A stretch of 64,000 nucleotides of DNA, taken from the NCBI RefSeq assembly GCF_902459535.1, contig NZ_LR699554.1, positions 3,348,001-3,412,000 of the forward strand, read 5' to 3'. Source of the stretch: Paraburkholderia dioscoreae (GTDB lineage: Bacteria > Pseudomonadota > Gammaproteobacteria > Burkholderiales > Burkholderiaceae). Positions 46,829 through 54,097 of this stretch are shown here, one piece after another. The notes beneath the pieces were generated by a model. The model did no database searches. It had not been told where the DNA came from and saw only the letters and a list, made by a program, of their open reading frames with translations. How positions within the stretch are numbered: the first letter of the stretch is position 1; each line of letters starts with the position of its first letter. Both the position numbers and the translations under genes were made by a program.

Positions 46829-48535
46829 ATGAATACGATCTCGAACACGCATTGGCCGTGGGACGTGCTCGGCATCGAGTCGGATGCCGACGAACGTGCG
46901 GTGCGCCGTGCGTATGCACGCCTGTTGAAACAGCAACGCCCGGATGAAGATGCCGAGGCGTTTCAGCGTCTGCGTTACGCGTATGAGTCGGCGTTGCAGA
47001 TGGTGGGCAGTGGGGCTGCAAAGGGATCCGACACTGCGCCCGGAGAGGCGAATGCTGAAGGCGCAGAAGCTGCGGTGTTGATCGAGCCGACGCAAAATTC
47101 TGCCATTCAGTTGGCGACGCAACCGGTCCCGGCCAACGCGTCTGAAGTCCAGGCTGCTTGCGAGCCCGACGCTTTCGAAATCGCCGTCCAGCTCTGGCAA
47201 AACTTCGTCACGCAAGCGGATGACCTCGGGTCGCGTCGTTCGCTGCAGGATCTGTTCGCCACCGTCGTCAACCTTGCAACGCGCGACGAACTCGAGTGGC
47301 AAGCGCTCTGTCATTGTCTGAACGAGGACACGCCGGCCAGGCTGCGCATGAACCTGAGCGCGGTTCTTGGCTGGCGGGACAACGCGATGCATCTGCGGCG
47401 GCGCAACGCGGCCATTGCGGCGCTCGCGCTGGACCGCGTGTTTGCCGACGAGGACTATGACGCGCTGCGCCTGCGCTTCACCAACGCAATGGCGTTGCTC
47501 GAAGGGCCGTTGCCTCAAATGGCCGCAGGCGCAGGAGCGCTGCTTCGTGCAGGGGTGCGCGCCGAAATGGAGCAGTTGCTGATCGCACTCGGCCGCTACC
47601 ATCCGAATGTCGTGCGGCTGCGGCTCGATGCCGGAAAGGTCGATTTCTGGGGACGCTGCCTCAAATTCCGCATCGGCGCGGGCCGATTGTTTGGTCCGGC
47701 GCTTGCGCTGAATGCGTGGTGCGGTTTGCTGTTTGCCGGTGCTTCGCTCAACCCCAACCGTGGGCGATGGTTCGATCAGTGGTCGCCTGCTCAACTGGGC
47801 ATTCTTCTGTCGACGCTCATGCTCGCTCTGGTGACGATCGCCACTACCACCGTGTTGCTATCCGAGCCCCAGCAACAGAAGCTGCGGGCATTGCGTGCGA
47901 TCGGTTGGCTGCGTTATGGGTGGGTTCCCGTGTGGCTCGGTGCCACCGCCGTTGCGCTGTGCGACGACGGCAGCGGCAGGTCGACATCGATCGCGATGGC
48001 TACGCTGGGGGGCTGCACGATCTGGGCTGCGTTGGTGTATGGGTGGCCGCCAGTCAAGGAACTCGCGATACTTGCCGCCGTCAGCGCGACGGCGCTGGGT
48101 TTTGCGGGCCACTGGATCGCTGCGGACCCGCGCGCGTGGTTGATGCCTTATGCGCATGGGGTGTTGTTCGCGTTCTTTATTTCTTTTTCGCAAGCGGAAT
48201 GGCGCGAATGGGTTGCGCGTCGGCCACGGGTGTTTTGGGCTTGCGCGCCTTTCTGGTTCGTTGGATTCGCAGCGTTGATCGTGTTGCTGGTTCAGCGCGA
48301 AGCGCGTGCGACACAGTTTGCGTGGGCCTTGTTTGCGGTGATGTCGGCAGCGGGCGGCGTGCTGGCGACGACGCGTTGGAGCGATCTGCGCGGCGCTGTA
48401 CCGGCGTTTTTTCGTGGGTATGCGAATCTGGTCTGGATGGTGTTGGCGATTTATAAACCGGATATTGTTGCGTGCGTGAGTGCTGGGGTGATGAGTGTGT
48501 GGGTTATCGAGGGGGGTAGGCGGCGGGCGGGGTAG
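46829..48535 (+). CDS. J-domain-like membrane co-chaperone (DjlB/DjlC type)
   Basis: The 568-aa protein starts with a J-like helix set (WPWDVLGIESDADERAVRRA, then YARLLKQQRPDEDAEAFQRL) in which the usual HPD is RPD. The middle is helical; the last 300 residues carry about six to eight membrane segments. In E. coli HscC partners with the membrane J-like proteins DjlB and DjlC, so the hscC neighbour fits. A membrane-bound co-chaperone for HscC is inferred; the missing His may weaken or alter ATPase stimulation. Confidence 0.72.
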   Translation: MNTISNTHWPWDVLGIESDADERAVRRAYARLLKQQRPDEDAEAFQRLRYAYESALQMVGSGAAKGSDTAPGEANAEGAEAAVLIEPTQNSAIQLATQPVPANASEVQAACEPDAFEIAVQLWQNFVTQADDLGSRRSLQDLFATVVNLATRDELEWQALCHCLNEDTPARLRMNLSAVLGWRDNAMHLRRRNAAIAALALDRVFADEDYDALRLRFTNAMALLEGPLPQMAAGAGALLRAGVRAEMEQLLIALGRYHPNVVRLRLDAGKVDFWGRCLKFRIGAGRLFGPALALNAWCGLLFAGASLNPNRGRWFDQWSPAQLGILLSTLMLALVTIATTTVLLSEPQQQKLRALRAIGWLRYGWVPVWLGATAVALCDDGSGRSTSIAMATLGGCTIWAALVYGWPPVKELAILAAVSATALGFAGHWIAADPRAWLMPYAHGVLFAFFISFSQAEWREWVARRPRVFWACAPFWFVGFAALIVLLVQREARATQFAWALFAVMSAAGGVLATTRWSDLRGAVPAFFRGYANLVWMVLAIYKPDIVACVSAGVMSVWVIEGGRRRAG

Positions 48536-48639
48536 AGGGATGTCGAGATTGGCGGGTGCGTTGGGGCTTCTGAAACGTGTCGCATCGGAGAAGTCATGTC
48601 GTTGTAGAGGCGACGCCCACTCGCCCACCCAATCGGATC

Positions 48640-48967
48640 CCCGCTGATGAACCGTCAAGGTCGCGCAACGCGCGCCGAAAGACAGCCTTGACGGCCACCG
48701 GCGTTCTACGCTCAGCAATGCGGTGCAAGACGACATGGCGGCTTGCACCGCATGCGAAGCACGCTTTGCGCTTTTTCGTTCTTCACTTTGGGGAGCCCCA
48801 TGGGGGCGGACGGGAGGCAGGCTGCGAGCACGGCGCGAAGGCCGCCTGCGGCCGCAGCCCGCGCGCAGCAGACTGACGGGTGGGCAGGGCTCACTCCATG
48901 ACATGACCGGCCGCCTCGCGGCCCCTGACTTTGTCTTGCGCGTAGCGCCATGCCTGGCTGTTGCGTG
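48640..48967 (+). repeat. Third, partial copy of the repeated mobile unit (non-coding part)
   Basis: This stretch matches positions about 51,571-51,909 and 63,091-63,430 closely, in the same orientation: the CGCGCGCCGAA core, the GCAATGCGGTGCAAGACGAC motif and the CCCCATGGGGGCGGACGG motif recur. A 26-bp piece present in the other two copies, containing a GTTACGCAGTAAC palindrome, is missing here. It continues directly into a fragment of the primase gene, so the recombinase and most of the primase are deleted. Confidence 0.85.
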
Positions 48968-49185
48968 CACCAGGTTGCCCGTCTGCGCATCCTTGCCCGT
49001 CGATGCAATCGTCAGTTCACCATCGCTTTGCAGCAGCTTCAGTGCATACGCCGCGCGGCTTGCGCCCTCCCCCTCGCAGATCGCCAGCACCTTGTGTTTC
49101 AGGTTCGTCTCGCCCATGTAGAACAGGCTCTGCCCTGTCATCGCCGAGTACTTGATCCGCTCCTCTTCCGGCACGAACGCCAGCA
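48968..49185 (-). pseudogene. Fragment of the primase-ATPase gene
   Basis: About 218 bp correspond to 58,510-58,727 inside the intact primase (residues about 611-683, EEERIKYSAMTGQSLFY and LLQSDGELTIASTGKDAQTG). Both gene ends are missing. The left junction falls in CACCAGGTT, a sequence present in both the primase and the non-coding repeat. This points to deletion by short homology. Not functional by itself. Confidence 0.9.
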
Positions 49186-49237
49186 GCGCGTGCGTATCAC
49201 CGTCGAGCACCAGAAGCTCATCATTACACCGCTTTAA
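49184..49237 (+). pseudogene. 3' fragment of symE
   Basis: CGCGTGCGTATCACC and the following bases to the TAA at 49235 match the last 50 or so bases of the intact symE gene (61,286-61,339), encoding VRITVEHQKLIITPL apart from silent-type changes. It is fused to the primase scrap, completing a collinear, internally deleted copy of the mobile unit. Confidence 0.85.
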
Positions 49238-49273
49238 ATACAGAAGGGCCGCGAACGCGGCCCTTCTGTATTT
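49236..49273. terminator. Bidirectional hairpin terminator at the end of the symE remnant
   Basis: AAATACAGAAGGGCCGCG and CGCGGCCCTTCTGTATTT form a perfect 18-bp stem around AA, with A/T-rich ends on both sides. It ends the minus-strand immunity gene 1 transcript and anything from the left. Confidence 0.85.
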
Positions 49274-49287
49274 CACAACCACATCAG

Positions 49288-49782
49288 CTATGGAAACACC
49301 ACAATATTGGGCTCCAGCAGCACAGCGCCGCGATAAGGCCGGATGGAACGGATTTCCGCCGTCGCACAAACAAGTCGAACGTCCAGCCCGATGTTAGGTT
49401 CAAGATCAAACGCAAGTAACCCGTCAGGCTGATGCCGCAAGCTGATTTCCGAAACAAAGCTGTCATCAAGCATGGCGTTGACATCAATGTTGGCACTGCG
49501 CACATCCAAGAGGGCGATCGTGACCGCGTAATCCGACCGCCCAATCCGCTCGACCGCCGGTCGATGCTCCCTGTGTAGTACTTCAAGTATCACGTCGACA
49601 AACTCCAGCCGACGCGGATCGACGGGCCCATCTGCCGGATCATGTCTTCTCATCCGCTTGGCTCGCTCCATGCTGATGGAAAGCACGCTCGCATCATGAA
49701 AGGATGGGTATCTCCCGAAGACCTTCAGGAGAAGCTCATTGTCTTTCACAACAGGCCACGCCGAACCACTTACCTCGTCCAT
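49288..49782 (-). CDS. Candidate Rhs immunity protein 1
   Basis: The 164-aa acidic protein (FGRYPSFHDASVLSISMERA near the N-terminus, later GLLAFDLEPNIGLDV) starts 26 bp after the stop of orphan Rhs tip 1 and is on the same strand, the standard position of an immunity gene. The FHDA segment recalls the Imm50-type family, but I cannot confirm this. It should neutralise the toxin of tip 1. A strong terminator lies immediately downstream. Confidence 0.7.
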   Translation of the reverse strand: MDEVSGSAWPVVKDNELLLKVFGRYPSFHDASVLSISMERAKRMRRHDPADGPVDPRRLEFVDVILEVLHREHRPAVERIGRSDYAVTIALLDVRSANIDVNAMLDDSFVSEISLRHQPDGLLAFDLEPNIGLDVRLVCATAEIRSIRPYRGAVLLEPNIVVFP

Positions 49783-49808
49783 TTTCTTCGCCCTTTTACT
49801 GAAACCGC

Positions 49809-50195
49809 CTATGGAATTGGGCAGAGTTCCAGCCCGTCGTTGCGATCAAACCCTGGACCTGCGTTGTGGCCATGCGGCGTCATCCCATCATGAGAATGAC
49901 CACCATGATACTGAGCCGACAAGTCGCCATTTGAATCGTAGTAGTTCACGTTGGGTTTAAAAGGATGAACGATAAACCCGCCTCGCGGCCCACCCGTAAT
50001 GGGCATGAGTTTGGACTCGCCAAACGGGTCCGTGAACTGCACCGGATTCCCACCCACATAAGCATACGCATTGGTCTGCCCACTCGCGTATCCCAGGGAA
50101 TCTTCACTGATGAACCGTCCGGTTTGTGGGCTGTAATACCGGTTCCGATAGTAAAACAAAAGGGGCCGCGAATGCGGCCCCTTTTGTATTCCCAA
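49809..50195 (-). CDS. Displaced Rhs C-terminal tip 1 (orphan toxin module)
   Basis: The 128-codon frame has the end of the Rhs core (FYYRNRYYSPQTGRFISEDS, then AYAYVGGNPVQFTDPFGE) followed by a variable tail of about 68 residues with YYDSNGDL and GGHSHDGMTPHGHN. The core breaks off at its 5' side directly at a terminator hairpin, and the only start is a TTG, so this is a displaced tip and not an autonomous gene. The His-rich tail suggests a metal-dependent nuclease-like toxin, unproven. Immunity gene 1 follows. Confidence 0.78.
   Translation of the reverse strand: MGIQKGPHSRPLLFYYRNRYYSPQTGRFISEDSLGYASGQTNAYAYVGGNPVQFTDPFGESKLMPITGGPRGGFIVHPFKPNVNYYDSNGDLSAQYHGGHSHDGMTPHGHNAGPGFDRNDGLELCPIP
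50156..50187. terminator. Perfect 14-bp hairpin terminator between immunity gene 2 and tip 1
   Basis: ACAAAAGGGGCCGC and GCGGCCCCTTTTGT flank GAAT. On the minus strand it follows immunity gene 2 by 40 bp and ends at the broken edge of tip 1. It would stop transcription from the upstream cassette, keeping tip 1 silent until rearranged. Confidence 0.85.
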
Positions 50196-50226
50196 CGTGC
50201 GGACTGACGGTTAGACACTCAACACA

Positions 50227-50538
50227 TCAGTTGCCTTCAATCCAGATTGTGCAGTCCTTGTAATGATCTTCTATCGTCCCAAGAGCCGCATCACGATCAC
50301 TATCCTTGGACATATCGAAACTGGTGTTGAATTTCGTAATCGCATATTGATGTGTATCGATACCTTCCAAATCCACCCCGCCGTTCACCCATAGCTCTGC
50401 GTCCAAGATTTTGGATTTGATGTCAAGGAATCTCTCCACCCCGCCCCTTGTCCGCGCAAAAAAAATGTCCATGGCTTCCTCGGTAACAATTCGCGCCCGC
50501 ATTGAACTTACATTGCCGTCGGCATGGTGATCAGACAT
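50227..50538 (-). CDS. Candidate Rhs immunity protein 2
   Basis: The 103-aa protein (AMDIFFARTRGGVERFLDIK, then ELWVNGGVDLEG and IEDHYKDCTIWIEGN) starts 6 bp after the stop of tip 2, on the same strand. A GGAGG sits immediately before ATG 50538. It shows no similarity by eye to immunity proteins 1 or 3. It should bind the toxin encoded by tip 2; the family is not recognised. Confidence 0.68.
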   Translation of the reverse strand: MSDHHADGNVSSMRARIVTEEAMDIFFARTRGGVERFLDIKSKILDAELWVNGGVDLEGIDTHQYAITKFNTSFDMSKDSDRDAALGTIEDHYKDCTIWIEGN

Positions 50539-50544
50539 CCTCCG

Positions 50545-50880
50545 TCAGAAGGGCGCCTCACCACTACCTCGCTTTCCGTCTCGCCAAACGTGGATATGCG
50601 GGCACATCTCATCATGACTATGGCTCACGTCGATATCTAGACCTGGCTTCCCATCTGGACCATAAAATCTACTATCCCCCGTTATCGGATGTACATACCA
50701 AGTACCCGGAAGTCCATTGTATGGTCGCCCTCGTTCCGTGCCGCGCGGATCGTTAAACTGCACCGGGTTCCCACCCACGTAAGCATACGCATTCGTCTGC
50801 CCACTCGCCCACCCGATTGGGTCTTCACTGATGAACCGCCCAGTTTGCGGACTGTAATACCGGTTCCGGTAGTAAACCAA
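50545..50880 (-). CDS. Displaced Rhs C-terminal tip 2 (orphan toxin module)
   Basis: The 111-codon TTG-initiated frame has the Rhs core end (VYYRNRYYSPQTGRFISEDP, GWASGQTNAYAYVGGNPVQF) and a tail of about 65 residues with RFYGPDGKPGLDIDVSHSHD and CPHIHVWRDGKR. The 5' edge of Rhs homology coincides with the end of the repeated mobile unit at about 50,876-50,880. The tail shares Y-x2-DG...LDID...H...PHxH with tip 3, so the toxins belong to one family. Immunity gene 2 follows. Confidence 0.78.
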   Translation of the reverse strand: MVYYRNRYYSPQTGRFISEDPIGWASGQTNAYAYVGGNPVQFNDPRGTERGRPYNGLPGTWYVHPITGDSRFYGPDGKPGLDIDVSHSHDEMCPHIHVWRDGKRGSGEAPF

Positions 50881-51026
50881 CGCCCCGACACGAATCCGCC
50901 CTCACACGGGCCGCTTTCCCTTATCCGGCAAGCTTTCCCCGCGTATCGACTTCGCCGGCCAGAGAATTTTTTCCAGACGCGATTCTCGATTGATTCGTAT
51001 CTCGAAACAAGTGTGGCTTCAGTGTC

Positions 51027-51717
51027 GTTACGCAGTAACAGGAGGGCCGCCGCCGTTACCGCGTAACGCCTCAGATATCCAGATTCAACCGTCCAGCGTA
51101 GTAATCAGCCTGCCCGCGGGGTAACTTCCCTGCCCGCTTCAGCGCCGCCTCTTCGGCCTGCACCAGCAGTCGCTCCAGCATCGCCCGTTGCGTGACGCCG
51201 TAACACGCAGCGACCCGCTCCAGTGCCCGCTTCGCATGCAGGTCAATCACCAGGCTCAACCGCTCGCCCTTGCCGTTCTCGTCCTTCAGATGCCGCTCAC
51301 GATACGCCGCCTGCCGTTGCGCACTACTCATTGCCATGAAGCCTCCTCATTGATCGTTACGCAGTAACTCCAGCATGCCAGGTGTTACCGCGTAACGACA
51401 CCTGGCCGGATGGATAACGTTTGTCATGACCCGCCGGGTTTGACGGCTCCCGAAGGGAGACGGCAAACCCGGCGGAACAGGGCCGTCGTGTCCCACTGCG
51501 CCAGAATCGCGCAAGCCTTCGTTACGCGGTAACGATGCCTCGCTGACCTCACGCGCTTACTCCGTCAGGGCCGCGCACCGCGCGCCGAAGGGCAGCCTTG
51601 ACGGCCACCGGGTTCTACGCTCAGCAATGCGGTGCAAGACGACATGGCGGCTTGCACCGCATGCGAAGCACGCTTTGCGCTTTTTCGCTAGGGGTCTGTT
51701 TTCCGTTACGCAGTAAC
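51027..51717. repeat. Six 13-bp palindromic repeats, copy A
   Basis: GTTACGCAGTAAC or its variants GTTACCGCGTAAC and GTTACGCGGTAAC occur at 51027, 51055, 51356, 51384, 51521 and 51705, flanking the RHH-like gene on both sides. Two related sites lie inside the primase gene (58294 and 59338). They look like binding sites for a dimeric DNA-binding protein, either the RHH-like protein or the primase. Confidence 0.85.
51071..51337 (-). CDS. 88-aa ribbon-helix-helix-like protein, copy A
   Basis: The protein has a basic N-terminus (SSAQRQAAYRERHLKDEN), then a strand-helix-helix pattern (RLSLVIDLHAKRALERVAAC and VTQRAMLERLLVQAEE) as in RHH transcription or copy-number repressors. GAGGAGG six bases upstream gives a strong start at 51337. 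Palindromes sit at both ends of the gene, consistent with autoregulation. The identical protein is encoded at 62592-62858. Probable control of the mobile unit (inference). Confidence 0.75.
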   Translation of the reverse strand: MAMSSAQRQAAYRERHLKDENGKGERLSLVIDLHAKRALERVAACYGVTQRAMLERLLVQAEEAALKRAGKLPRGQADYYAGRLNLDI

Positions 51718-51976
51718 GGCACATTGGGGAGCCCCATGGGGGCGGACGGGAGGCAGGCTGCGAGCACGCAGCGAAGGCCGCATGCGGCCGCAGCCCGCGC
51801 GCAGCAGACTGCCGGGTGGGCAGGGCCCACACTCCATAACCGGCCGCCTCGCGGCCCCTGACTTTGTCTTGCGCGTAGCGCCATGCCAGGCTGTTGCGTG
51901 CACCAGGTTCCGGCCGCACTGCGGCCCTGATGTATTGCTGTGCGCTTCGCGCACCCGGCCGGGCCGGGGGCGCCAG
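51338..51976. other. Non-coding part of the mobile unit, copy A
   Basis: 640 bp between the RHH-like gene and the hairpin, with four of the palindromes, several GC-rich inverted segments (GCGGCCGC-like around 51782-51800) and no gene that I would defend. Conservation between copies A, B and, in part, the remnant indicates sequence-level function. Confidence 0.55.
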
Positions 51977-52071
51977 ACATAACGCAAATTAGCACCGTCT
52001 GGCGGGCCGGCAGATGCAACGGCTGGCGCGATGACGGCCCGCCAGACGGTGCTAATTTCTGAGCGTTATGT
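51977..52071. other. attC-like 95-bp imperfect hairpin, copy A
   Basis: The outer arms ACATAACGC and GCGTTATGT are complementary. After a 4-base asymmetry (CTGA on the right) the inner arms AAATTAGCACCGTCTGGC and GCCAGACGGTGCTAATTT pair, then GGGCCG with CGGCCC. The equivalent site in copy B changes the stem centre on both arms in a compensatory way. The layout (conserved ends, variable centre, extrahelical bases) resembles integron attC sites, although the GTTATGT end departs from GTTRRRY at one base. It lies 108 bp beyond the recombinase stop. Confidence 0.8.
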
Positions 52072-52179
52072 TTAATGTTGGGACGGCGCAGCCGGCACAA
52101 CATTTACCCCCGGCCCCGTTGCTCCCGGCCGCAGGCCGCTGGCCCCTCTTCACCATCGGGCCGCCAGGCCCGCACTCCC

Positions 52180-52281
52180 TTACTCTGCGTCCCCGTCCAC
52201 TTCAGCGTCGATAGCAGCTAGCAGGGAGAGGGCGTCACGCTCCAGCTTCGCCGGATGCGTCGCCGCGTGGATCTGCTTCAG
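52180..52281 (-). pseudogene. Detached 3' end of the tyrosine recombinase gene
   Basis: The segment encodes LKQIHAATHPAKLERDALSL and an acidic end, homologous to the C-terminus of the recombinase at 63700. In copy A it is separated from the rest of the gene by the IS block at 52,282-56,568. The catalytic tyrosine lies upstream of the break, so only the last 31 or so residues are lost. Confidence 0.9.
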
Positions 52282-52453
52282 TGGACAGCGTCAAGCAGAA
52301 GGTCCGGTTTACCGACATTCATCTTGGCCGGCGTGTTGCCTCAAGAAGGAATGTTACCCGAGGGGTTGTTGTCGTTCCGTCTTCTTTTTTCTTTCTTTCC
52401 TGGTTTCCCGGGCGCGGAGCGCCCGGCCCCCGGCAACTTTCAGGTTTTGCGTT

Positions 52454-53980
52454 TCACACTTCAGCTGACGCGTCGGCGGACCTGCCCGTGTTTCCTAGAA
52501 CCATTTCCCTCACACGCTCGGCTCGCCATGCCTTGACCCTGCGTTGCAGCGTTCGTAGCTGCGCCTTGCTCGCATACGCATCCGGCACCATCGTGGCCAG
52601 TCGGTTCATTAGCTCCCTGGACTGAACACCGGGCTCGGCGACGAGCCATCCTTCAATCACCGGCCATGCGTCGGCAAACGGATCGACCCGGCTTCTCCAC
52701 CAGTGCTTTGCCTTGGGCTGCTTCCGATGTGTCGGACGTGCTTCACCTTCTTTCCATGCCGAAGCGAGACTCGTGAGGAACACTGCAACGTCTGGCTCTT
52801 CCTCGGGTACTGCTTCGACACGCACGCCGTGGGCCGCGAATTCGCTCAATGTCTGCTGGGCCACCCGTATCTCCTGCAGCAGCTGCACGGGGTCGACACC
52901 ATCGAACTGAGCCTTCAGTTTCTCCTTGATGGTGAGGTCGATGCTGTCGTGGGCCAGAAGCCGGTCGCACGGCGTCGCCGGCGTTAAGTAGGCCTTGTGC
53001 ACACGAGCGCCGTCGCGCGTCTTGGACTTCAGCTTGAATGAAGGCTGGAAGAAGTTAATGTATAGACGCGATGACGCGTATAGCTGCGCGAGCGCGTTCC
53101 TTGCATCTGTGCCGCTCAGTCGGCCATAACCGACCAGTCGCCGCACGACGGAGCCGTTCTTCTGCTCCACCCAAGCCTGATCGTTTTTCTTGTAGGCCCG
53201 CGAGCGGGTCTGCTCAAGACCGTGCTCCTTGCAATAGTCGAAGACGTTCTGGTTCATGAATGCGGTGTCGTTATCCGAATCCACTCCAAGCATCGCGAAT
53301 GGCAGATCGGCCGCCACCTTGTCGAACGCTTCTATAACCAGTACCTGGTTACGCCGACGCATGGCCACACATTCTGTCCAGCCGCTGGCGATATCGGTCA
53401 ACGTCAGCGTGTGGACGAACTCGCCGTCTACCTTTGTGCCGCCGCAGTGTTCGACCATGTCGATCTCGAAGAAGCCCGGCGGCGGATCGCGCCAGTCGGC
53501 AAAGGTACGCACCGGGATACTGCGCCGGATGGCGGAGCCCACACCCTTGCGGCGTTTGCGCTGCCCATCGATATGCAAACGCGCATTGGCCAGCATGCGA
53601 TCGATGGTCGCCGCACTGACCTGGAGTAGCTTGGCCCTGATGACCGGATCCATGTCGAGATGGCCGTGCCGTTCCATGGCATCAACCAGCTTTGGAATCA
53701 ACGCCTTCAGGCGCTTGCCGCAAATTCGGTCGGCCGCTTCCCACAGCATCGTTAACGCCTGACGCACCGCCTCGTCGTATAGCCGGTTGCGCTCGCGCGG
53801 CCCTTTTATCGCGCCCGGGTTCTCACGCAGCACCCGGATGGCGTGCTTGCGGTGATACCCCGTCAAAGCCACGAACTCGTCGAGGATTCTGCTCCGCTCA
53901 CCGAACGTCGCGCCGCTATATCGCAACTGCAATGCTGCAACCAACTCCTTGCGTGCCGTCATGCTGATTTGCCTCGTCAC
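52454..53980 (-). CDS. DDE (integrase-core) transposase, 508 aa
   Basis: An N-terminal HTH-like region (LDEFVALTGYHRKHAIRVLR) is followed by an integrase-type catalytic core with EIDMVEHCGG, DSDNDTAFMNQ and EQKNGSVVRR, consistent with D, D, E residues. The GTG at 53980 is used; an ATG at 53962 is the alternative. I cannot place it with certainty; an IS481/IS1202-like group is possible. It is probably the transposase of the outer element. Confidence 0.8.
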   Translation of the reverse strand: MTRQISMTARKELVAALQLRYSGATFGERSRILDEFVALTGYHRKHAIRVLRENPGAIKGPRERNRLYDEAVRQALTMLWEAADRICGKRLKALIPKLVDAMERHGHLDMDPVIRAKLLQVSAATIDRMLANARLHIDGQRKRRKGVGSAIRRSIPVRTFADWRDPPPGFFEIDMVEHCGGTKVDGEFVHTLTLTDIASGWTECVAMRRRNQVLVIEAFDKVAADLPFAMLGVDSDNDTAFMNQNVFDYCKEHGLEQTRSRAYKKNDQAWVEQKNGSVVRRLVGYGRLSGTDARNALAQLYASSRLYINFFQPSFKLKSKTRDGARVHKAYLTPATPCDRLLAHDSIDLTIKEKLKAQFDGVDPVQLLQEIRVAQQTLSEFAAHGVRVEAVPEEEPDVAVFLTSLASAWKEGEARPTHRKQPKAKHWWRSRVDPFADAWPVIEGWLVAEPGVQSRELMNRLATMVPDAYASKAQLRTLQRRVKAWRAERVREMVLGNTGRSADASAEV

Positions 53981-54097
53981 CTCGAGCCGCTCCCGCCGGA
54001 CAATCCGACCGGTAGCAAACTACGTGAGGCAACAGGTCAGCGCGAGTTGCAATTCTGATGAGTCAATGCGCCGGTCGGCCGAGGTGATTGTCGCTGT

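Larger units (their letters stand above)
50876..52281. repeat. Direct repeat copy A (end of mobile unit)
   Basis: This segment is nearly identical to 62,396-63,802 over its first 1.1 kb (offset 11,521, one single-base deletion near 51,420), including an identical 88-aa gene. It then stays recognisable through the hairpin to the recombinase 3' end, with faster divergence in the hairpin centre and at 52,076-52,180. The two copies are direct repeats about 11.5 kb apart. Confidence 0.92.

Noticed and set aside
47858..49369. A 503-codon open frame on the minus strand antisense to the J-protein gene
   Set aside because: It is the GC-driven shadow of the J-protein gene joined to the primase fragment; composition is Arg/Pro-rich and it has no start signal. 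Only the primase-derived part is real sequence homology.
50545..50880. Treating tips 1-3 as complete Rhs proteins
   Set aside because: Each has only the end of the Rhs core and a TTG as possible start; full Rhs proteins are over 1,000 residues. They are displaced modules.
51027..51717. A CRISPR array made of the 13-bp repeats
   Set aside because: Spacing is irregular, units are short palindromes, a gene lies among them, and there are no cas genes.
51977..52071. A classical integron (attC plus IntI)
   Set aside because: The recombinase lacks the extra IntI-specific insertion, no attI or cassette series is visible, and the GTTATGT end deviates from the attC consensus. I describe the site as attC-like only.
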